DNA of 64,000 bases from Melitaea cinxia (Eukaryota > Arthropoda > Insecta > Lepidoptera > Nymphalidae), in assembly GCF_905220565.1 (NCBI RefSeq), contig NC_059401.1, positions 1,885,001 through 1,949,000 on the forward strand. The letters are read 5' to 3'. Under the pieces are notes generated by a model. The model did not search any database. It was not told the DNA's origin and saw only the letters and a list, made by a program, of their open reading frames with translations. Position 1 is the stretch's first letter; each line of letters opens with the position of its first letter. The position numbers and the translations under genes are program-made. Below are positions 55,329 through 64,000 of this stretch, piece after piece.

Positions 55329-56295
55329 AAAATGTTTTCTCGAGTTAAAAATATGCGCATGCTTTTATAAAGAAATAAACATTTTAGTGTGAAAATGAAC
55401 TAACCTGTAGCCAAAGGATTAGTTGAGAATGAGAGAAAAGCCATAAAAAGTCGTTAGCTTAATGTTGTTCATTAGCCAGGTTATTAATTAGTGAAACCTT
55501 TGAGCTTCCGGCCGGATCTGAATGGATTACGAGACTAACCTCTTTGTCCTTTCGATTGAAAGTCAGAAAGCAAATACTGTTTTGATCCAGTTAAACCCGG
55601 AGTCATACCGGTTCAAACTAGTTATAGGTAGACATAATATGCGACCCTTTTCTTTGATATTTATGGTTATCCAAGAGAGGATCTGTATATTAAAGTTCTA
55701 TAATTTAAAACAGAATAGTAGATTTAATTTTGTAAGGAGGATAAAAAGAGTTTTGTTTTGTTTTTCCTTTTTTTGCATTTATTAAAAATACCTTAAAATG
55801 CTATAATTTAATTAGTACGAGGCCTTCATATTGTTATGGTAATTATTACATATTTTTATAGGTAAATTTTAACTTTGTAAACAGAAATATTTCCATCAAC
55901 GTTATAATTAAATATAACGCATAATATATATAAGACATACCTAATAAATTACACCAACGTACTTTAAGTATGAATTGTTAATTCCATTTTCCGTCCATCC
56001 CCTTAAAACGTTCTATGGTACTCTCCTCTAATATATGTACACTGTATGTATTAATTTCAGTTCATATTTGACAAAAATGTCAGTGTAAATATGGAAATAC
56101 GAATTTATGTTTCTGGATTTCACCGTCAATTTGGACTGATTTTGACAAGCTTTTTGTTCTAAAGTTTGTGAGAATCTAATGCACCTCAGGAAAAATAGGA
56201 ACCCTTACAAAAATTATTGTATATAAAAATTAGCCTGTCATTCTTTTTCAAGTAATGCATTTTTGTGCCATTATCAATGGTAGCAAAAATTATAA
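55329..56295. other. No recognisable feature
   Basis: AT-rich. The ORF at 55522-55785 has no motif. Nothing supported. Confidence 0.4.
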
Positions 56296-56560
56296 AGGTA
56301 GGTCACAGCAGAAAATATTCTGCTCAAAATTTGGAGCAGCCTAATTGGGGAAGCACGTTAATCTTCCAAAGAATCACAGATACAAGATGCTTGTGATTGA
56401 CCAAATGTTGCAGCCGTCCAAACGGTATTATAGCCGCTTACCTTTAGTTTGACCACGATTTTAAAACCCTAGTAGTAAATAACGTAAATGTACTGTTTAA
56501 CTGATTACAAGTGATTACCGTAGCCTTAAACGCCTGCAACATCAGAAGCGTGATGCTCGT
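56296..56560. repeat. Rep-C fragments, two orientations
   Basis: GTAGGTCACAGCAGAAAATA to about 56450 is sense. GTGATTACCGTAGCCTTAAA, CGCCTGCAACATCAGAAGCG at 56510-56552 is antisense. Confidence 0.5.
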
Positions 56561-57408
56561 CCTTTATCTTGTCAACATTTTCTTATCTTATTAACATATT
56601 TTTTTAACATATAAGCGAATTTCACTCATTATAATGAAATAACTTTTTATCGGATTTTATCGCCAGTACCTCCCGTGACTATGCTTACTGTAATGTATCC
56701 GAAACGTGGGGCATCTAAAAAACTTAATAAACTGCGATAGAATCCGAAAAATTTGTTTAATTATAATTATTAACATATTATTATCAACATGTATCATATG
56801 TCAGCTCTGACGAACGACTGGAGTTTAGTCCTTCAGATCGACTGTCTCAATAGGCACAAAAAGGCTTAATAGTTTAAGAAAAAGATTAATACCATATCAA
56901 ATGGTAAACAATCGAATTAAATAACGCCATCTATCGGAACCTTATTGGGATATTAGAAAACGTCGTCGTCTATCGGAACTCTATTGGGTTCTGATAGTTG
57001 GCGTTACGAGAAACGTAACGAGGTCATTCGTTCAGTATATTTTAATCCTCATATTTTTTTATACCGGGGGTCTTATATGAAAATCGATTCTTATGGAGTT
57101 AAACTCCAAAAATAAAGTACAAAATAAATCCAAGTTAAATATGCTGATTAAAGAAAACGAACATAAGTATTTACATTAATTTCTCATTTCGTTGCCTACT
57201 TTGTTGAGAAGTTAAAATTGTTTATAAAGCCCTCCTAACAAAATAAATTGAATGAACTGAACTTGAAACTCGAAGACAATATTGCTGTTTCAGATTTGTG
57301 GAAAGTAACACAACGTGCCTTTTTACACACAAATATTATTTGTATTTGTAATCGCATAATGATAACAAAATTGTTACCATTAACAATATTGTTTACAAAA
57401 ATGTTAAC
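56561..57408. other. No clear feature
   Basis: GCGATAGAATCCGAAAAATT at 56736 also occurs next to the LTR-like relic at 29460. A repeated CATCTATCGGAAC / GTCTATCGGAACTCTATTGG motif lies at 56930-56990. No gene seen. Confidence 0.35.
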
Positions 57409-57640
57409 ATTGTGGCGACATCTATCGCGCGAAATACGAACGACTACAAACTACGTAATTAGAGAAAACTGACGTATGCTACATCGCACTATTAGAGTTT
57501 TCAAAGTGATTAAGTATATATACAAGATCCCGACAACAACCGTTGGGGCCGGTAGCCCGCCAGACACAACACCCGTCTGGTGGAGGATCCTCCCTTTTCG
57601 ATGGCCGACGTGATTCCTCACACATAACTCTAAACTGGTG
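57409..57640 (+). repeat. LTR-like relic with leader start
   Basis: TGTGGCGACATCTATCGCGC through GATCCCGACAACAACCG to CCGACGTGATTCC. AACTGGTGACCCCGACG near 57630 looks like an LTR end plus primer site. Partner of 29222-29441, opposite orientation. No gag/pol nearby. Confidence 0.5.
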
Positions 57641-57881
57641 ACCCCGACGTGATTCCTCTCACCCCCATAACATCAACAATTTATTACCATTGTTTATTTG
57701 TTGATATTAACTTTGTTATCATTATACGATGAACATGAAATCGGCCTTTAATGAGGTATATTCATCTGAAATTGTGAACGTTCCTAATTGACGAATAAAA
57801 CATTGATTAGGTTATTTAGTTGTAATACATGTTAATAATATATAAGCTAAATAAAAAACCAATGTTCACCACAATAAGATG
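57641..57881. other. No recognisable feature
   Basis: AT-rich. Confidence 0.4.
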
Positions 57882-58097
57882 ATTTTTTTATACAATTAGG
57901 TTGGCAAACAAGCGTACGGCTCATCTGATGGTAAGTGATTACCGTAGCTCATAGACGCCTGCAATACTTCAAGCATCACTAGCGTGTTGTCGACCCTACC
58001 CCCAATTGTCCCCATGAGCTCCGGTCACCTTACTCACCACCGGAACACAATACTGCTTGAAAGTATTATGTAGCTGTGATCTTTTGTAGGGTACGAG
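57882..58097 (-). repeat. Rep-C copy, part 1 (split by hAT)
   Basis: TATACAATTAGGTTGGCAAA to CTTTTGTAGGGTACGAG; resumes at 59470. Confidence 0.8.
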
Positions 58098-58517
58098 CAG
58101 AGCTGGGCACCGTTAATCAAATGGTTAGCTTCGTTAATCGCTATTCCGCTAATACAAAAATTAGTTTCGTTAAACGTTAAAGCGCTACATTTTAGAAGAT
58201 TTAACGCAAGTTAAAGTTAATCGTTAATCGTTAACATATATGACTAAAAAAGCATTATATTAATTGCTGATTATTTAATGCCGATAAAGAATGAAGTATA
58301 AAAGCAAATTTTTTAATTTGCTTAATGGAAGTTCTCCCTAGTCTGTAAAATATTATTGTAAGCTCTAGTTAAAGAAATAAACTTTATTTTATTTTTTATT
58401 TATTAATTATTTTTATAAAACAATAAAATACAGAATGCAAATTTAACTAAATCAATTGATTGATTTAACTAAATTTGCATTCTGTATTTGCAGTTAAACG
58501 TCTTTTTTCAACTAAAT

Positions 58518-58904
58518 TTAGCTGTCCGGCACTATGTGCATGTTCCCTTTCATGAACATCAACATATTAAAATTTTCATCAGAAAGAGATGCTCTTTTCG
58601 GTGCTAAAATATCTTTTCCCGTTGAAAAAAGACGTTCAACTGCTGCGCTTGAAGGTATTGCCGTGTTATATTTGATAAAAAGATTAATCAAAATCTGGTC
58701 TCCAAAGAATGCAGCGTCGTCAAGTGAGTCCTTGGATGGTGTATCTAGCCACATTTTGACTATGCTTTGAGCTTTTGTCTTCAAAGAGTTCTGCCTCGTT
58801 GGCCTTTCCTTGCACTGGGTAGTTACCGACTTAAAAAAGTCTTCCTCGTTATCACTACTCCCTCCATTACTTCCTCCGCCACTAACACTGTCCTTGGGGT
58901 TTTC
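58518..58904 (-). pseudogene. hAT transposase C-terminal dimerisation domain
   Basis: The minus frame, open from 58904 to the stop at 58518, encodes a Ser/Gly/Asp linker. It then has IVKMW and the hAT C-terminal (dimerisation) signature SSAAVERLFSTGKDIL, KRASLSDENFNMLMFM. The catalytic core and BED finger are missing. An in-frame ATG at 58784 would give 88 codons, but this is unlikely to be a functional product. Confidence 0.85.
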
Positions 58905-58915
58905 CTAAAAATTAT

Positions 58916-59008
58916 TCAGAAAAATAAACAATTATTCCATACAAAATCAACATACTCACTCAAATGTGGCCATGGATTTTCTTCAGTCTCACTGGAATCT
59001 GAATCCAT
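58916..59008 (-). pseudogene. hAT transposase N-terminal remnant
   Basis: An ATG at 59008 opens MDSDSSETEENPWPHLSEYV and stops after 30 codons. The ENPWPHL block resembles the region just before the BED zinc finger of some hAT transposases. It lies 11 bp from the C-terminal fragment, marking an internal deletion of most of the gene. Confidence 0.6.
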
Positions 59009-59469
59009 GATATTTTTTTAATGATCACACACTTTATTTATAAACTTACACCACACCAACTGCACTGCTCATATAAATACGCAATTTAGCAGGAAAAGAC
59101 AAGAAAACAAAACAAACACTCGTTAGCTCTTGACCGTAACCGCCGATATTAAGTAATGAAACCAAAACAAAAACAATGTGAAGTGAATTTCATACAGTGC
59201 AGTTTTCCCGCTCGCACGCGCCACACCTAAGCTATATTTGTTTCACTCACACCGCGGCACGCGCTCCGCGCTGCAAGTGCCGGCGCGCTCGACCAAACTT
59301 GTCGAAACCTGTTTTTCCCGCCGCGAGCGGTGCGTACTTCCATTAGGTTAACTGTTAACGGGTTAACCGTTAACCATTTTATAAGTTAGCTTAAAAGTTA
59401 ATCCGTTACTCGAAGTGTTAACTTCGTTAATTAACTGTTAACGGATTAACGAGTTAATGCCCAGCTCTG

Positions 59470-59546
59470 GGTACGAGGTATTTCCCCAGTCGGGCTGCTC
59501 CAGATTTTGAGTAGGATGTGTTCTGCTGTATCCTACCTCAGTTAAT
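59470..59546 (-). repeat. Rep-C copy, part 2
   Basis: GAGGTATTTCCCCAGTCGGG to TGTATCCTACCTCAGTTAAT completes the copy begun at 57882. Confidence 0.8.
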
Positions 59547-59765
59547 GACATATAATATATATATTATATATAATATTTCGTGTCACGGTGTAAGTTCCAG
59601 ATAAACTCCAAAACTACTGAACCAATTTTTATCAAATTTTGTAAGCATGTGTAATTTGGTCCAACTTGGGACCAACTTGGGTTATTTTTATCTCAGTTGG
59701 ACCCGGTAGGTGACGCTGTTATCGGTATATCAGCTATTAAATTTGGTAGCTGTAGGGTCCGCTAG
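59547..59765 (+). mobile_element. Non-autonomous Helitron
   Basis: Contains TTTCGTGTCACGGTGTAAGT and ends GTAGGGTCCGCTAG before a T. The 5' boundary is blurred in an AT tract. Relative of 7358-7714. It abuts the Rep-C copy. Confidence 0.7.
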
Positions 59766-60009
59766 TGATATATAAAAGCAAAAATGTCAATTTAAAAATT
59801 TTTACAATTATGAACAAAGACCCGTACTTAAGAAACAAAGCAAAACTTAGTTCACAATGGAGTTAATTTTGAAGTGAGAACAATCGAGCGGTCAAGGTTA
59901 CTTGGTGGCATATATATGGCAGTAGCTTTAAACAATACAATTATGAACTATGGTATATGCATTGTCTAGGCGCGATAAATATAATTTAATTATCTTCTAG
60001 ATTTACGTT

Positions 60010-60270
60010 CACGCTTGCGCTTCAGCATGCAATAACCCACTGCCGGGTATAACCCTCTTTCCCCATATGGGAGATGGATCAGAGCTTAATTTACCACGCT
60101 GCTCCAGTGCCGGTTGATGGATATATTCCGTATTATCAGTAACAATCGAATGTACATGATAACAACCGAGAGAATAAATATTTGTATTAACACAAATATC
60201 CACTCCGAGCGAGAATTGAACCCGCGACCCTTGGCGCTTAAGCGCCGCCGACACAGAGCGGTCGTCAGAC
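60010..60270 (-). repeat. Diverged SINE-B copy
   Basis: CGCTTGCGCTTCAGCATGCA, then ACCACGCTGCTCCAGTGCCG and, in reverse, a B-box-like GGGTTCAATTC near 60222. Older than the other copies. Confidence 0.7.
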
Positions 60271-60449
60271 AAGTCGTACTATACTTAATGTAATTTTTTT
60301 TTGAAGAGCAATTAGAAATTAAATTGTTTTTTTATGAAATATCTAATTTTAAACTTAAATACAAAAAGTACTTGCTACATAAACAAAAAAGTGCTTAAGA
60401 GTGGATCTGTTTAAAAAAAATTACATATGTACCTATATATACCCATTTT

Positions 60450-60860
60450 TTTTACTAGGTATATTCAATTTTAATTAGTTTTGATGCTGCATTTTAGTCG
60501 CCTTATATTATTTATTGTTATTATTTTTTTTAATTTTGTTTTTCCTTACCATAAGTATGTTCCTGTTTTCCTGCTGTTTATTTATTTTTTATAATTTCTC
60601 TTTTCAATGTTATCACTGTCCGTGCTGCACTTTTTGGTGTCTGCATATACACGCTGCTCACTGAAAATCAGTGCTGGAGCAACGACGCCGACGTCTCAAC
60701 GATACTGGCATCCGATTGGTGACATCACAAATTCATTTTTTAATATTTATATTTTTGTATAATGCTTTGTAGTTTAGTATTAGGATTGAATTTTGTTAAA
60801 TTGTTTGTTACCAATAAAACTTATTTTATTTTTTATTTATTTTTTGTTTGAATATAAATA
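60450..60860 (+). repeat. Possible LINE 3' tail
   Basis: CACTGAAAATCAGTGCTGGA, GCAACGACGCCGACGTCTCA and a terminal AATAAAACTTATTTTATT stretch resemble a 3' UTR. No coding remnant is identified. Confidence 0.35.
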
Positions 60861-60907
60861 GCCAAATAATGAGTTTAACGATAATAGCATGATAATAATA
60901 TTTTGTA

Positions 60908-61080
60908 CATCATTACAGCCTATACAGTCCACTGCTGGACATAGGCCTCCACAAGTTTACGCCAAAAATAACGTGAACTCATGTGTTTTGCCCATAGTCA
61001 CCACGCTGGGCAGTCGGGTTGGTGACCGCAGTACTGGCTTTGTCGCACCGAAGACGCTGCTGCCCGTCTTCGGCCTGTAT
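60908..61080 (-). repeat. Rep-A 3' half
   Basis: CATCATTACAGCCTATACAG to CCGTCTTCGGCCTGTATAT in reverse; 5'-truncated. Confidence 0.8.
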
Positions 61081-61089
61081 ATTTGTGTA

Positions 61090-61285
61090 TATTTTGTACA
61101 TCTTATATATATATACACACGCGGTCATCTATTCCTAAGGTAAGTAACTTGATGCTTGTGTTATAAATATGCATAGAAATAATACACATCAATAAACAAC
61201 AAATGTTACACCCAGACTCAAGCAAAATTGGACCCAAAACCGGCGGAGTAGAAAGAAGGGCCACTACAAACTGCGCCAACGGGCT
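61090..61285 (-). repeat. SINE-D copy
   Basis: On the minus strand CCCGTTGGCGCAGTTTGTAG (A box), then CGGTTTTGGGTCCAATTTTG (degenerate B box). The tail has ACACAAGCATCAAGTTACTT and CCTTAGGAATAGATGACCGC. Confidence 0.7.
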
Positions 61286-62043
61286 TGTCAAACAAGTACA
61301 TTTTTAGTAATGATCTTATTTTTAAAATTTAAATTCGAAAATCATCCTCAACATACCACAACAAACAACTCAACATACTACAACATACAACCAAACAACT
61401 CAACTCCAACATACTTATGTAGAAACAAATTCCTTAAACGAGACATTTAAGAACGTTTTAATTATTTAACTCACACCAATTATACGTGATGAGTTCCCAT
61501 TACGACTTGAAATTCTATTAACCTAAACGCTTAAAGGGAATCTAATATTATGCCTTTGATTGAATTTTCAAACATGCCATCAACTCCACCGGCGCCGATG
61601 AATGTAGCATGGATTTAATACATTAATATGATTATGATTAATGTTAAAATGTACTTAAAATTTTGTTGAGTGAAGTTGTTGATGATCAAATAAAAGTTGA
61701 GTTTTTGGGAAGTTCTAAAAATACATGTATATTAAGGTGTTTGCGTATTCTCATTATAAAGATTGTTACAAAACACAGTTGTACAGAAAAATGTGAATTA
61801 CGACATCAAATATTTCTATTAGAAAACTGATGCTGCCGAACTTTGACATTTTGTGGTAAACCTACTCCAGTCAAGTGGTCAGATGTGGAACATTTTCTAG
61901 TGGATGAAATAGCATTGTTAAGTGAGAAAAGCTGTAGGTGGTTTGCCTTTGTTTTACAAACTATTTATGTACTTAAAATGAAAAATTTTCTTCTACTTTT
62001 TGTTGTAAACAATTTTTTGAATCTGTTCAATTTTTATTGAGCA
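61286..62043. other. No recognisable feature
   Basis: AT-rich, with repeated CAACATAC words at 61350-61415. Nothing supported. Confidence 0.4.
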
Positions 62044-62380
62044 CTAGCTGACCCGACAGACGTTATCCTGTCTTAACCATGTTATTGAATTCGAATTGGT
62101 ATAATTTATAAAAAAAAATTTTAATACATACTCTTTGACGATATTTGGAGCACGAATTCTGTCAATTCTATGTCAAACGTCATAAAGTTACATTAAAAAA
62201 GTTTATAGTATCCAAAGCGCTAAGGTTAGAATTTTCTAAAGTTTTTCTTTCATAAGAACCTTCTCCTGAGGATAACAAACAAAACAAAAAAAAAAAAGAA
62301 TTAGCGAAATCGGTCCAGCCGTACACGCGTGACAGCATGACTAAGGGAAATAGGGATTCATTTTTATACAATTATATAGA
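62044..62380 (-). mobile_element. Helitron-like element
   Basis: In minus sense it ends AACGTCTGTCGGGTCAGCTAG before a T and begins near TCTATATAATTGTATAAAAA. The 5' flank is G rather than A, so that boundary is uncertain. Confidence 0.6.
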
Positions 62381-62956
62381 CAATCATTGGACTGCAATTT
62401 CTTACGCTGTTTAGTTTTATCGCCTATATTCTTATGGGGCCAAGTACTTGCGCGTAAAATTTGGCACTATTTTCACCAAAATTATATAATAATAGCTTTA
62501 CTCCTAGGTATCTCAAGGCATCGAACTATTTAGATCTTAAATGAGATCTCCAAAGAGAGAGTATAATTTAAATAAATTTTTGGCCTATGTTTGTCTCTTA
62601 AACATTCATAGTAAAATTATTTTTCAATTAATTTGTTACATTATGGCAAACTGTTACTGGTAATGATTTCATGCAGTTCGTACCGAAAGAGTTCCAAATA
62701 ACCATAGATCAAAAAATAGTAGAGCTATATAATAGCTAGCGTCATTTCTTTTGTCGTTAATCTTGTACAATGTTATATTATTATGATGTTTGAAATAGAG
62801 TATTAAATATTAAAAAAAAAAAAATTGTAAATTAGTGACCCCACAAATACGTTTTTTTTTTCATAAGTATTAAAGTAGATAGATCTAAAAACCGTTTATA
62901 CATTTTTCGCATTACAGCAGTGCGGGCTGTAGTCTGACTTGTAACTTACCAATCGT
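62381..62956. other. No recognisable feature
   Basis: AT-rich. Nothing supported. Confidence 0.4.
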
Positions 62957-63184
62957 ATTTTTTTGTATAATTAGGTCGGCAAACAAGCGTGCGGTTCACA
63001 TGGCGATCAGCGATTACCATAGCTTAAGCCGCATTACAACTCTGTCACCTTACTCACAACAGAAACACAATACTGTTTTAAAACAGTATTATTTCGCTGT
63101 GATCTTCTGTAAGGTCGAGGTACTACCCCAGTCAGACTGCTCTAGATTGTGAGCAGGATTTCCTGCTCTGCCTTACCTCAGTTT
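62957..63184 (-). repeat. Rep-C retroposon
   Basis: TTTTTGTATAATTAGGTCGG to TGCTCTGCCTTACCTCAGTT in reverse, with a middle deletion. Confidence 0.75.
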
Positions 63185-63445
63185 TACTATTTATGTAGGA
63201 TTAATTATAAAGTCAAAAGGCTGAAATAATTAATTCAAAGTAAGCAATAAGCAGAAGCTACCTACCATTGTCTTATTGTGACCGATACAGATACAATATG
63301 AACTTAATTAATTAACGATGAATTCAGAATAATAATGATGGATGCTACGATAGAAGTGGTAACCTATATATAACCATTAAATAAATATTATTTTTCTTTT
63401 TACGTTTCAGTCTGTTGTTGCAATCATATATTATATTATTATAAT

Positions 63446-63658
63446 CAGTCCTGGATTAGCCTATAAGCTATTTAAGCAATTGCTCAGGGCATCCCGTCTA
63501 GGTCAGGCACCTGAGACGACCGAGAAAAAAGGAAAAAAGAAAAAAAGAGCACACGGAAGTTAAAGCCATTTCAATTCATTCTTTGTTGTTCACTTAAGAA
63601 TGAGGGGCCTCATAGGGGAAGATTACTTAGGCCATCAATTTACCTTAATCCGGCACTG
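63446..63658. mobile_element. hAT-type MITE (213 bp)
   Basis: Inverted ends CAGTCCTGGATTA and CAGTGCCGGATTA (reverse complement of the right end). It has a purine-rich middle and no ORF. The flanking 8-mers do not match cleanly, so the target duplication has decayed. Confidence 0.65.
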
Positions 63659-64000
63659 TTGATGATAATTCTCGGGCACAATACTAAGGCTTATTACAAA
63701 AATCCAATCACCTTATGTACTAGACGTTTACAATGATGATAATTCTGTCAGGGCTCTATAAAGAGTGGATGCGTCTCGAGTGATCATTTTAAAATAATAA
63801 AATACATACAAACAAAAGTCAATTACATTGAGAGTTAGATGTCGTTCTTATGTCAAGGTACTCCTTCTTTCAAATTTTTATGACGATTTTTCAATTCGTA
63901 CCCAATTTTTGTTTGATGAGTATCTATGAATGATATGTATGTGTATAGTGTAGTAGATGTAGTTTTATTTTGGGGGGAAAGTATCATAGCAATAGATAAG
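63659..64000. other. No recognisable feature
   Basis: AT-rich. Nothing supported. Confidence 0.4.

Larger units (their letters stand above)
58098..59469 (-). mobile_element. hAT transposon, internally deleted
   Basis: 1372 bp with 12-bp inverted ends CAGAGCTGGGCA and an 8-bp direct duplication GGTACGAG (58090-58097 and 59470-59477). The subterminal regions are rich in GTTAACGGTTAAC-like words, and a GC-rich promoter-like patch lies at 59200-59340. The minus strand keeps both ends of a hAT transposase. It is inserted in a Rep-C copy, so it is younger than that copy. Confidence 0.93.

Noticed and set aside
58518..58784. Stand-alone 88-residue protein
   Set aside because: It is the dimerisation tail of a deleted hAT transposase inside a non-autonomous element.
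1..64000. CRISPR arrays, operons, bacterial signals
   Set aside because: No regular spacer arrays or bacterial gene organisation; the direct repeats seen are dispersed eukaryotic transposable elements and microsatellites.

Overview
The window looks like AT-rich genomic DNA from a lepidopteran (moth or butterfly), almost entirely intron or intergenic sequence packed with transposable elements. The lepidopteran call rests on short Helitrons ending in CTAG and inserted between A and T, tRNA-derived SINEs, RTE and Dong-like LINEs, an errantivirus, piggyBac and hAT relics, and insect-type receptor exons.

The only recognisable host gene is a class C GPCR on the minus strand. Two consecutive exons (8864-9042, then 8121-8264) encode part of the extracellular ligand-binding lobe of a metabotropic GABA-B receptor, closest in my memory to insect GABA-B-R3. 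The remaining exons are not visible, so the rest of the window is probably large introns or flanking DNA. Two hydrophobic-start ORFs (32181-32393 and 55038-55328, both minus) are the only weak candidates for a missing 5' exon.

Layout. 1-8 kb: a TTAA-flanked non-autonomous DNA element (2290-3511), Helitrons at 5123-5630 and 7358-7714, and repeat scraps. 8-9 kb: the receptor exons, with a Rep-C insertion in the intron between them. 11.8-12.1 kb: a 196-bp Helitron. 13.5-18.7 kb: a nested retrotransposon block in which a decayed Dong/R4-type LINE (+) sits in a (TAA)n tract at the 3' tail of an RTE-type LINE (-) with an intact 977-codon endonuclease/reverse transcriptase ORF. 20-23 kb: Rep-A, Rep-C and Rep-F copies. 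23.8-25.1 kb: an internally deleted piggyBac. 27.9-29.1 kb: a TIR element with an 8-bp target duplication. 29-42 kb: mixed SINEs, Helitrons, LINE tails and LTR relics. 42.6-42.8 kb: a foldback element containing a hammerhead-like motif. 43.1-44.8 kb: a long inverted repeat (about 0.83 kb arms, 36-bp spacer) carrying two head-to-head copies of the 3' end of an unidentified protein-coding element. 45.4-53.1 kb: an apparently complete errantivirus with identical 227-bp LTRs, a CTTG target duplication, a tRNA-Ser primer site and gag, pol and env, inserted in a SINE. 53-64 kb: SINEs with target duplications, a 717-bp Helitron, paired hairpins, a hAT inserted in a Rep-C copy, and a hAT MITE.

Repeat names used here are local labels. 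Rep-A: about 340 bp, ends in TGA/ATG repeats. SINE-B: about 345 bp, tRNA-derived head, sense mostly on the minus strand. Rep-C: about 270 bp, ends in GTTGTATAAAA. SINE-D: tRNA-like head, about 210 bp. Rep-F: MITE-like, ends AACCGACTTCAA / TTGAAGTCGGTT. All family names come from motifs and memory; no search was run.
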